The notes under the pieces are model-generated. The model was given only the letters and a program-made list of their open reading frames with translations, was not told where the DNA came from and did not search any database. Below are positions 49,988 through 57,751 of a stretch of 64,000 nucleotides of DNA, in pieces. Within the stretch, counting starts at the first letter, position 1, and each line of letters opens with the position of its first letter. Location of the stretch: assembly GCF_017876795.1 (NCBI RefSeq), contig NZ_JAGIOR010000001.1, positions 3,374,501-3,438,500 on the forward strand. Reading direction: 5' to 3'. A program made the position numbers and the translations under genes. The DNA comes from Rhizobium leguminosarum (GTDB lineage: Bacteria; Pseudomonadota; Alphaproteobacteria; Rhizobiales; Rhizobiaceae).

Positions 49988-50302
49988 TCAGACTGCAATG
50001 AATTCGGGATCGGCCGGAGCGTAGCCCGGTGCATATTCCATGGTCGGGCCCTGGGCGCGGATGCGCTCGCGAAGGCGGAGCGGCCAGAGACTGCCGTTGG
50101 TGTCCTGGACTTCGACGACGGCGACGTCAACGACTTCGTTGTCGGCATAGGATTTCTTGCCGATCGCCTCCAGCGCTTCAACGGCTTCGTTATGACGGGC
50201 GACAAGCGCCTCCTGCAGCGAGGTGGACCACCTGCCCTTCGCATCCAGCCAGACAGCAATGCCGTCCGTCAGCCGGTTGGCCGTCAGAACCTTGTCTACC
50301 AT
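49988..50302 (-). CDS. DUF2849 domain protein
   Basis: 104 aa: VLTANRLTDGIAVWLDAKGRWSTSLQEALVARHNEAVEALEAIGKKSYADNEVVDVAVVEVQDTNGSLWPLRLRERIRAQGPTMEYAPG in short overlapping pieces. Standard small member of the rhizobial sulfite reduction operon between cysG and cysI. It starts 2 bases after cysG. Molecular role unknown. Confidence 0.85.
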   Translation of the reverse strand: MVDKVLTANRLTDGIAVWLDAKGRWSTSLQEALVARHNEAVEALEAIGKKSYADNEVVDVAVVEVQDTNGSLWPLRLRERIRAQGPTMEYAPGYAPADPEFIAV

Positions 50303-50304
50303 GT

Positions 50305-51744
50305 TCAGCTCCTTGCAAGTTCCTCGAGCCGGGCGTTCGCACGCACCAGCGGCTCGGACAGTTCGAAATTGGCACCGGCGACAGCATCGCCGATGATGAC
50401 CATGACAGGACCGGTCAGCTCGTCGCGGTGCTGCAGATCGGGCAGATCGGCAAGCGTGCCATGCAGCAGGCGGCGGTCAGTGCGGCTGGCATTTTCGATG
50501 ACGGCGACGGTGGTCTCGGCGGGGATGCCGGCATGCATCAGCCGCTCGGCAACGGAGGCGGCCACCGTGCGGCCCATATAGACGGCGATCGTTGCGCCGG
50601 AGACGGCCAGGCTTGCCCAATCGGGCAGCACATCGCCGGTCAAATCATGGCCGGTGGTGAAGACCAGCGAGGAGGCAACGCCGCGCAGCGTCAGCGGCAG
50701 TTCGAAATCGGCAGCGGCGGCGAAAGCCGAGGTAATACCGGGCACCACCTCATAGGTGACGCCGGCGGCGCGCATTGCCGCCATCTCTTCGCCTGCCCGG
50801 CCATAGACCAGGGGATCGCCGGACTTCAGGCGGACGACGCGCTTGCCTTGGCGGCCGAGATCGACCAGCAGGTCGTTGATTTCTTCCTGCGTCTTCGAGT
50901 GGCAGCCCTTGCGCTTGCCGACGGAAAGCCGCTCGGCATCGCGGCGGCCCATATCGACGATCGCCTGCGGCACGAGTGCGTCATAGACGATGACGTCGGC
51001 TTCCATCATCACGCGCTGGGCGCGCAGCGTCAGCAGATCCTCGGCACCCGGACCGGCACCGACCAGCCAGACATCGCCGGCGACCCTGTCCATCGAGCCC
51101 AACAGCCGGTCGGCGGCATGGCGGGCCTGCGGCAGGTTGCCGTTGGCGACCGCATCGGCCACGGCGCCGGAGAAGAAGCGGCGCCAGAAGACGCGGCGAG
51201 AAACGCCACGGGGCACCAATTGCTCGACGACCGTGCGGTAGCTCGTCGCCAGGCCGGCAAGCCGGCCGAGCGAGGGGGAAAGAAGCTGGTCGATCTGCGC
51301 GCGGATCATCTGCGCCAGAACCGGCCCTGCCCCTTCGGTGCCGATCGCAACGGCGACGGGGGCGCGATTAACCAGCGCCGGCGTGAAGAAATCGCAGTAA
51401 TCGGGCTGATCGACGGCATTGGCCGGAATTCTGGCAGTGCGGGCGGCATCGACGATCTCGCGGTCGTCGGCCTCATTGCCGGTGGCGGCGAAGACGAGTG
51501 CCGATCCCTCGACCTGCTCGGCGGAAAAGCCAGCCCGCACGGTCTCGATGCGGTTGGCGATCAGGAAGGCGTGATAATCGGCTTGCGGCCTCTCGGCATA
51601 GGCAACGATCCGCGCCCGTGTGTTGAGCAGCAGCCGCACCTTGGCGAAAGCTTCGTCGCCATTGCCAAAGACAGCCGTCTTCTGGCCTTCCACGCGAAAG
51701 AAGGCTGGAAATACCGAAAGCTGCTCAGTCTTGGGAGACATCAT
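50305..51744 (-). CDS. cysG: Siroheme synthase (uroporphyrinogen methyltransferase/dehydrogenase/ferrochelatase)
   Basis: 479 aa, fusion of usual length. The N-terminal Rossmann part (FFRVEGQKTAVFGNGDEAFAKVRLLLN) carries precorrin-2 dehydrogenase and chelatase activity; the C-terminal half is the SAM uroporphyrinogen III methyltransferase: VWLVGAGPGAEDLLTLRAQRVMMEADVIVYDALV and VVRLKSGDPLVYGRAGEEMAAMRAAGV. Start at the tandem ATG 51744/51741; upstream frame is non-coding. Supplies siroheme to cysI downstream. Confidence 0.93.
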   Translation of the reverse strand: MMSPKTEQLSVFPAFFRVEGQKTAVFGNGDEAFAKVRLLLNTRARIVAYAERPQADYHAFLIANRIETVRAGFSAEQVEGSALVFAATGNEADDREIVDAARTARIPANAVDQPDYCDFFTPALVNRAPVAVAIGTEGAGPVLAQMIRAQIDQLLSPSLGRLAGLATSYRTVVEQLVPRGVSRRVFWRRFFSGAVADAVANGNLPQARHAADRLLGSMDRVAGDVWLVGAGPGAEDLLTLRAQRVMMEADVIVYDALVPQAIVDMGRRDAERLSVGKRKGCHSKTQEEINDLLVDLGRQGKRVVRLKSGDPLVYGRAGEEMAAMRAAGVTYEVVPGITSAFAAAADFELPLTLRGVASSLVFTTGHDLTGDVLPDWASLAVSGATIAVYMGRTVAASVAERLMHAGIPAETTVAVIENASRTDRRLLHGTLADLPDLQHRDELTGPVMVIIGDAVAGANFELSEPLVRANARLEELARS

Positions 51745-52007
51745 CAATCCACTTCGAAGTTGCCAGACTATGCCCTTGATCGACAAGGGATTGAAGGAAC
51801 AGAAATTCGAAAGCCCCAGCAAGCGCGTATTCTTTTGCTCGTCTCATCCGTGATTTGAGAAAAGTCACCCATGCTGACCAAAACAGCACGTGTGAGCGCA
51901 TTTGCTGCATCGCACTGTAAAGGCTGTGACAAAAGACGTCCACCGGCTTTTGGCGCATTTCACTTGCGCCGCCGAGGCGATAGACTGAGGGAAAACCGGA
52001 GAGATCA

Positions 52008-52595
52008 ATGCCTGACAAAACCATCGCCGCCCGCCTGCTTTCCGTTGTCGAAGACGATATCCTGCCGCTGACCGAGCGCGGCGTTTCACTCGGCAATAAG
52101 GTGTTCGGGGCGGCGATCCTGCGCAAATCCGATCTTTCGCTCGTCGTCGCCGAGACCAACAACGAGCTCGACAATCCGCTCTGGCACGGCGAGGTGCATA
52201 CCCTGAAGCGCTTCTACGAGCTTGGCGACAAGCCGGCGACCAAGGATCTGATCTTTCTGTCGACGCACGAACCCTGCACTATGTGCATGTCGGCGATCAC
52301 CTGGGCGGGTTTCGACAATTTCTATTATTTCTTCAGCCACGAAGATTCCCGCGATGCCTTCTCCATTCCGCACGACCTGAAAATCCTTAAGGAGGTCTTC
52401 GGGCTTGAACCCGGCGGCTATCGCAGGCAGAACGCCTTCTGGAACAGCTTTGCCATCGCCGATCTCGTCGCGATCGAAGAGGCTCAGCTGAAGACCGCGC
52501 TGCAGTCCCAGACCGCCCGCATCAAGGCGCGCTACGACGGGCTTTCCTCAACCTACCAGTCATCGAAGAGCGCCAACGATATTCCCCTTAACTGA
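52008..52595 (+). CDS. Nucleoside deaminase, zinc-binding CDA-type
   Basis: 195 aa. CMP/dCMP deaminase fold with zinc ligands in WHGEVHTLK (HxE) and HEPCTMCMSAITWAG (PCxxC). The N-terminal part (FGAAILRKSDLSLVVAETNNELDNP) is typical of guanine- or other nucleobase-deaminase-like members. Long C-terminal extension of about 70 residues. No partners. ATG preceded by CCGGAGAG. Confidence 0.85.
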   Translation: MPDKTIAARLLSVVEDDILPLTERGVSLGNKVFGAAILRKSDLSLVVAETNNELDNPLWHGEVHTLKRFYELGDKPATKDLIFLSTHEPCTMCMSAITWAGFDNFYYFFSHEDSRDAFSIPHDLKILKEVFGLEPGGYRRQNAFWNSFAIADLVAIEEAQLKTALQSQTARIKARYDGLSSTYQSSKSANDIPLN

Positions 52596-52616
52596 GGCCC
52601 GCTCAACTGAGGCACC

Positions 52617-53456
52617 ATGGAACCTTCCAAAGATATTTCACGGCTGATCGAGATCATGGCGGCGCTGCGCCACCCCGAAACCGGCTGCCCCTGGGACATC
52701 GAGCAGAACTTCGAGACGATCAAGCCCTATACGATCGAGGAGGCCTATGAGGTCTCCGACGCGATCGAGCGCGGCGATATGGACGATCTCTGCGACGAGC
52801 TCGGCGACCTGCTGCTGCAGGTGGTCTTCCATGCCCGCATGGCCGAGGAGGCCGGCGAGTTCTCCTTCGGCGACGTGGTCAACGCCATCACCACCAAGAT
52901 GATCCGCCGCCACCCGCACGTCTTTGCCCGCTCGGCGGCCGACACGCCGGATGCGGTGAAAATCCAGTGGGACGAGATCAAGCAGGCGGAAAAACGCGAG
53001 CGCACCGAGCGCCGGCCCAAGCGCGGGATCACCGAGGATTTCAACGGCGGGTTTCTCGGTTCGGTGCAGCGCAGTTTTCCCGCTTTGACGGAAGCGCTGA
53101 AACTGCAGGAACGCGCCGCCAAGGTCGGCTTCGACTGGTCGGCGCCGGAGCCGATCCTCGACAAGATCGAGGAGGAGATCGGCGAATTGCGGGTGGCATT
53201 AAGCGAAGGCGATCGGGCGAAGGTCAGCGACGAACTCGGCGACCTGATCTTCGCGGTCGTCAATATCGGCCGCCATGTGAAGACCGATCCGGAACAGGCG
53301 CTGCGCGGGACGAATACGAAATTTCGTCGTCGGTTCAGTCATATCGAGCATGTTCTTGATAAAGAAGGCGAGACGCTGGAGGCGGCTAGCCTCGAGCGAA
53401 TGGAGGAGATCTGGCAGGCGGCTAAGGCGATTGAAAGAGCGCTCGTGGCTGAGTAG
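52617..53456 (+). CDS. mazG: Nucleoside triphosphate pyrophosphohydrolase MazG
   Basis: 279 aa, two-domain MazG. Each half has the EExxE-ExxD signature: EEAYEVSDAIERGDMDDLCDELGDLLLQVVFHARM in the first, EEEIGELRVALSEGDRAKVSDELGDLIFAVVNIGRH in the second. Hydrolyses non-canonical NTPs. Starts 21 bases after the deaminase gene, so the two may be co-transcribed. Confidence 0.95.
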   Translation: MEPSKDISRLIEIMAALRHPETGCPWDIEQNFETIKPYTIEEAYEVSDAIERGDMDDLCDELGDLLLQVVFHARMAEEAGEFSFGDVVNAITTKMIRRHPHVFARSAADTPDAVKIQWDEIKQAEKRERTERRPKRGITEDFNGGFLGSVQRSFPALTEALKLQERAAKVGFDWSAPEPILDKIEEEIGELRVALSEGDRAKVSDELGDLIFAVVNIGRHVKTDPEQALRGTNTKFRRRFSHIEHVLDKEGETLEAASLERMEEIWQAAKAIERALVAE

Positions 53457-53471
53457 ATCGGGCTAAGTTTG

Positions 53472-53605
53472 GCAAGAAGCCAACCCCACTCTCCGTCATC
53501 CTCGGCCTTGAGCCGAGGATCCATGCCACGGCTGCTGGTGGATCCGGTGTGGATCCTCGGCTCAAGGCCGAGGATGACGGAGAGTGGGGTGGCTTCTCGC
53601 TATAA
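53472..53605. repeat. Large inverted repeat between mazG and hflX
   Basis: Two near-perfect 50-base arms (about 53472-53523 and 53552-53605) meet in a loop of about 28 bases. Each arm itself contains the short hairpin CCTCGGCCTTGAGCCGAGG. Separates two convergent genes and could terminate both. A widespread alphaproteobacterial extragenic palindrome by appearance. Confidence 0.75.
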
Positions 53606-53642
53606 ACTCACTCCGCCAGAGGCACAGCGTCAGACGCCTGCC

Positions 53643-54968
53643 CTACCGCTCCCAATCTTCCTTCGAAGACTTCTGGCCGTTGCCGATGCGGCGTTCGAGT
53701 TCGGTGGCTTCGGTTTCGGAGAGGCGCAGGTCGAGCGTGATCGAGCCGTCCTCATTATCCTCGCGGGCATCGACGATCGCGTGGTCGTAGAGCCATGGCA
53801 GCAGCGCCAGCTTGTCCACAGGAAGGCGGACAGTCGCTTCGGTCATCACGCCGGAGAGCCTGCGGCTGATCTCGTCCATCAGCGTGTCGACGCCCTCGCC
53901 GCTGACGGCTGAGACCGCGACGACGTTGCTGGCGCCGGCCGATTTCTGCACCATGGTGTCGTGCACCTCGGGCTCCAGCCGGTCGATCTTGTTCCAGACC
54001 TCGATCAGCCGCTTGTCCGCTTCGGCCTCGTCGATGCCGAGATCACCAAGGATGCGCATCACATCGGAGCTCTGGGCCTGGTTGTCGGCATCCGACATGT
54101 CGCGGACATGCAGGATGAGATCGGCTTCCAGCACCTCTTCCAGCGTCGCCCGGAAGGCGGCGACCAGATGGGTCGGCAGATCGGAGATGAAGCCGACGGT
54201 ATCGGACAGGATGACGGTACGGCCATGCGGCAGCTTCATGCGCCGAAGCGTGGGATCGAGCGTGGCAAACAGCATGTCTTCGGCCAGCACCCCGGCGCCG
54301 GTGATGCGGTTGAACAGCGTCGACTTGCCGGCATTGGTATAGCCGACGAGCGCCACGATCGGGTGCGGCACCTTGCGGCGCTTGGCGCGGTGGAGCTGGC
54401 GGGTGCGCACGACCTGTTCCAGCTCGCGTTCGAGCTTGATGATGCGGTCCTGCAGCATCCGCCGGTCGGCTTCGATCTGGGTTTCGCCCGGGCCGCCCAT
54501 GAAGCCGCCGCCGCCGCGCTGGCGCTCAAGGTGGGTCCAGCTTCGAACCAGCCGGCCTTTTTGATAATTCAGGTGGGCGAGATCGACCTGCAGCGTGCCT
54601 TCCTTGGTGGAGGCGCGGCGGCCGAAGATTTCGAGGATGAGGCCCGTCCGGTCGATGACCTTGGCGTTCCATTCTTTTTCGAGATTGCGCTGCTGCACCG
54701 GCGTCAGCGGATGATCGACGATGACGAGACCGGAATCGCGCTCGTCGAGCAGCGCCTTGATCTCCTCGATCTTGCCGGTGCCGAGCAATGTCGCTGGTCT
54801 GGGATCGTTGACCGGCACGATCGAGCCGCTGACCACATCGAGGTCGATCGCCTGGGCAAGCCCTGTCGCCTCTTCGAGCCGGCTTTCCGGCGTGCGGGTC
54901 GAGGCCGATTCGCTCTGGCCGCCGCGGCTGCGCGATTTCAGAACCGGCACGACGACAGTCGCGCGCAT
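53643..54968 (-). CDS. hflX: GTPase HflX
   Basis: 441 aa. N-terminal HflX domain (VNDPRPATLLGTGKIEEIKALLDE, GTLQVDLAHLNYQKGRLVRSWTHLERQRGG). GTPase motifs: G1 GYTNAGKS, G3 DTVGF, G4 NKID. Ribosome-splitting factor. Follows hfq. Start taken at 54968 with AGGGA before it; an upstream open stretch without a standard start links it to hfq, so the true N-terminus may be longer. Confidence 0.94.
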   Translation of the reverse strand: MRATVVVPVLKSRSRGGQSESASTRTPESRLEEATGLAQAIDLDVVSGSIVPVNDPRPATLLGTGKIEEIKALLDERDSGLVIVDHPLTPVQQRNLEKEWNAKVIDRTGLILEIFGRRASTKEGTLQVDLAHLNYQKGRLVRSWTHLERQRGGGGFMGGPGETQIEADRRMLQDRIIKLERELEQVVRTRQLHRAKRRKVPHPIVALVGYTNAGKSTLFNRITGAGVLAEDMLFATLDPTLRRMKLPHGRTVILSDTVGFISDLPTHLVAAFRATLEEVLEADLILHVRDMSDADNQAQSSDVMRILGDLGIDEAEADKRLIEVWNKIDRLEPEVHDTMVQKSAGASNVVAVSAVSGEGVDTLMDEISRRLSGVMTEATVRLPVDKLALLPWLYDHAIVDAREDNEDGSITLDLRLSETEATELERRIGNGQKSSKEDWER

Positions 54969-55045
54969 GTCGTCCCTGTGCTTGACGGCCTCAGGGATGA
55001 TCGAATCGTTCTTGGTATCGCGTGTCGAAATGACGGCTGATCCTA

Positions 55046-55288
55046 TTAGGACGCTGCTTCTTCGCTCTCGAACATCTGCATGGGCTGGCCCGGCATGATC
55101 GTCGAGATCGCATGTTTATACACGAGCTGCGAATGGCCGTCACGGCGAAGAAGAACACAGAAATTGTCGAAAGACGTAACAACGCCCGTGAGTTTCACGC
55201 CGTTGATCAAAAAGATTGTCAGGGAAATCTTTTGCTTGCGAACAGTATTGAGAAATAAATCCTGAAGATTCTGAGAACGTTCCGCCAT
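55046..55288 (-). CDS. hfq: RNA chaperone Hfq
   Basis: 80 aa. Sm-like protein: [21 protein letters not shown], then [24 protein letters not shown], then the Sm2 motif [11 protein letters not shown]. Start at MAERSQ (55288). Upstream of hflX in the classical order. Confidence 0.97.
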
Positions 55289-55399
55289 CGCGCCGCTTCT
55301 TTCTTTATTGCCGACCTGAGTTGGTCGGTGGAGTATCAATCAACCTCACCATGAAAGACCGGTGGCACCCTCATTCCACCCGTCCAGCAAATCTTGGTA

Positions 55400-56263
55400 T
55401 CAAATCGCAATCTTTTCCGCAACGTCGAAAAAGGCTTCGCGAACTTTCTGGGAGACGCTGCCCGGATGACCGTTGGCGATGGTTTGGCCATCGACGGAAA
55501 CGACCGGAAAACAAATACTTGTGGCTGCGGTGAGGAAGACCTCGCGGGCTGCGAGCATCTCGGAAACCGAGAATTTCCGCTCGGTGATCTGCAACCCAAG
55601 CTTGGCCGCGACATCCATCAAGGTGGTGCGGGTAATGCCGCGCAGGATGCCGTGTTCGGCCGGCCGCGTCACCAGCATTCCCTCGGAATCGACGATCCAG
55701 ACATTGGTCGCCGCCCCTTCCTTGACCATGCCGTCGCCGTCGACATAGATCGCTTCCTGGGCGCCGGCTTCCTTGGCCTGCTGGCGGGCCATGGCATTCG
55801 GCAGCAGACCGACGGATTTGATGTCGACGCGGTCCCAGCGATTGTCGACAAGGGTGATCGCCCTGATGCCATTGGCATTCTTGGCGGCGATGATCTTAGG
55901 ATCGGTGCTCTTGGCGGTGACGACAAGCGAAGGCGGCGTCCCCTCGGCCGGGAAGACATGATCGCGCCGCGCGACGCCGCGCGTCACCTGCATGTAGAAA
56001 ATCCCGTTGCGGACATGGTTGCGGCGCAGCGTCTCGCGGATGACCTGCGTCAATGCCGCCCGGCCCATCGGCCAGGCGATGCGCAATTCACCCAGCGAAC
56101 GGTCGAGACGGTTCAGATGGCGGGTGAGATCGACGATATAGCCGTGGCGGACCTCGCAGACCTCATAGACGCCGTCGGCGAACTGATAACCGCGATCCTC
56201 GATATGGACGCTCGCATTGGAATGTTTGACGTAACGGCCGTTCACATAGGCAATTCTCGGCAT
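55400..56263 (-). CDS. dat: D-amino acid aminotransferase (class IV)
   Basis: 287 aa, fold-type IV PLP enzyme. MPRIAYVNGRYVKHSNASVHIEDRGYQFADGVYEVCEV at the N-terminus, MQVTRGVARRDHVFP with the arginine motif, EAIYVDGDGMVKEGAATNVWIVD and HGILRGITRTTLMDVAAKLG near the C-terminus. Makes D-glutamate/D-alanine by transamination; branched-chain specificity cannot be excluded. Between ntrX and hfq. Confidence 0.88.
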   Translation of the reverse strand: MPRIAYVNGRYVKHSNASVHIEDRGYQFADGVYEVCEVRHGYIVDLTRHLNRLDRSLGELRIAWPMGRAALTQVIRETLRRNHVRNGIFYMQVTRGVARRDHVFPAEGTPPSLVVTAKSTDPKIIAAKNANGIRAITLVDNRWDRVDIKSVGLLPNAMARQQAKEAGAQEAIYVDGDGMVKEGAATNVWIVDSEGMLVTRPAEHGILRGITRTTLMDVAAKLGLQITERKFSVSEMLAAREVFLTAATSICFPVVSVDGQTIANGHPGSVSQKVREAFFDVAEKIAI

Positions 56264-56340
56264 GGGAATCCTGGTCTTCCGGGAAGCGATACAAGGGGTG
56301 CGGCGCGGCGTTGGCCGCGCCTGCTAGATCAAAAAAGTGG

Positions 56341-56390
56341 AGCATGATGTTGCCCGAAAACCGCTCACACTTTTCGGCATCATGCGCTAG
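56341..56390. repeat. Short palindromic repeat at the ntrX stop codon
   Basis: AGCATGATG...CATCATGCGCTAG: inverted ends around TGCCCGAAAACCGCTCACACTT-type core. A relative lies at 60324-60375. The repeat's CTAG supplies the TAG stop of ntrX. Confidence 0.6.
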
Positions 56391-57751
56391 ACGCCAAGCG
56401 ACTTCAGCTTGCGGTGCAGCGCTGAACGCTCCATGCCGACGAATTCCGCGGTGCGCGAGATATTGCCGCCGAAGCGGTTGATCTGGGCGATCAGATAATC
56501 CTTCTCGAACATCTCGCGGGCTTCGCGCAGCGGCAACGTCATGATGTGATAGTCGTTCTTGGCGGAGACCTTCGGCAGCATGTCGCCGAGATCGGTCGGC
56601 AGCATGTCGGCGGTGATCGGCGCATCCGGCCCGTCGGTGCGGGCGAGGATCATCAGCCGCTCGATATTGTTGCGCAGCTGGCGGATGTTGCCCGGCCAGT
56701 CATGCGCCTGCAGCACCGCCATGGCGTCGTCGCCGATGCGGCGCGGACGGATGCCGGCCTGCTCGGAAATCTGGCGCATCAGCTGATCGACGAGGAAGGG
56801 AATGTCTTCGCGCCGCTCGGCCAGCGCCGGCACTCGCACCGGCACGACGGCGAGGCGATGATAGAGATCCTCGCGGAACCATCCCTCAGCGATGCGGCTC
56901 TGGAGATTATAGGCGGTCGAGGAGATGATGCGGACATCGACCTTGACGCGTTTGGAGCCGCCGACCCGCTCGAACTGCTGATCGACCAGCACGCGGAGGA
57001 TCTTGTTCTGCGTCTCGCGCGGCATCTCGCCGACTTCGTCGAGATAGAGGATGCCGCGATGGGCTTCCTCGAGCGCGCCGATCTTGCGCGCCTGGCCGGG
57101 TGTGCCCTCGGTGCCGAACAGCGCCACTTCCATGCGATCGGGCGTGATGTTGGCAGCGTTGATCGCCACGAAGGGACCGTTGGCGCGGGCCGACTTCTTG
57201 TGGATCATCCGCGCCACCAGCTCCTTGCCGGAGCCGGATGCGCCGAGGATCATGATGCGGCTGTTGGTCGGCGAGACCTTCTCGATGGTCTGGCGCAGCT
57301 GCGAGACCGCAACCGAGGTGCCGATCAGCTCCAAGGCGTCGCCGGTGCGGCGCTTCAGCTCGGAAACTTCGCGCTTCAGCTTGGAATTCTCAAGCGCCCG
57401 TTCCGCGATCAGAATCAGCCGGTCGGCCTTGAAAGGCTTCTCGATGAAATCGAAGGCGCCGCGCTTGATCGCCGAGACGGCGGTCTCGATGTTGCCGTGG
57501 CCTGAGATCATCACCACGGGCAGTTCCGGATGGCGGGTCTTGATTTCGTCGAGCAGCGACAGACCGTCGAGCTTGCTGCCCTGCATCCAGATATCGAGGA
57601 AGATCAGCCGCGGCACCCGGTCGGAAATCGCCGCCAGCGCGCTGTCGCTGTCATGGGCCGTGCGCGTTTCGTGTCCCTCGTCGGAGAGAATGCCGGAAAC
57701 GATCTCGCGAATATCGTGCTCGTCGTCGACGACGAGAATATCAGAGGCCAT
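56387..57751 (-). CDS. ntrX: Response regulator NtrX
   Basis: 454 aa. Receiver domain with the phosphoacceptor in FLDIWMQGSKLDGLSLL and acidic pair VVDDEHD; AAA+ domain with Walker A GASGSGKE and Walker B LYLDEVGEMP; C-terminal Fis HTH GGNISRTAEFVGMERSALHRKLKSLG. The sigma-54-binding GAFTGA loop is missing: the place reads LFGTEGTPGQARKIGALEEA. ATG 57751 overlaps the end of ntrY by 11 bases. Partner of NtrY in nitrogen and redox control. Confidence 0.94.
   Translation of the reverse strand: MASDILVVDDEHDIREIVSGILSDEGHETRTAHDSDSALAAISDRVPRLIFLDIWMQGSKLDGLSLLDEIKTRHPELPVVMISGHGNIETAVSAIKRGAFDFIEKPFKADRLILIAERALENSKLKREVSELKRRTGDALELIGTSVAVSQLRQTIEKVSPTNSRIMILGASGSGKELVARMIHKKSARANGPFVAINAANITPDRMEVALFGTEGTPGQARKIGALEEAHRGILYLDEVGEMPRETQNKILRVLVDQQFERVGGSKRVKVDVRIISSTAYNLQSRIAEGWFREDLYHRLAVVPVRVPALAERREDIPFLVDQLMRQISEQAGIRPRRIGDDAMAVLQAHDWPGNIRQLRNNIERLMILARTDGPDAPITADMLPTDLGDMLPKVSAKNDYHIMTLPLREAREMFEKDYLIAQINRFGGNISRTAEFVGMERSALHRKLKSLGV

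Noticed and set aside
48135..51858. Two plus-strand frames of over 600 codons
   Set aside because: Antisense to cysI, DUF2849 and cysG; composition is typical of mirror frames and no domains are visible.
53472..53605. Mobile element ends flanking a small insertion
   Set aside because: The arms meet in a short loop with nothing inside; it is an extragenic palindrome between convergent genes.
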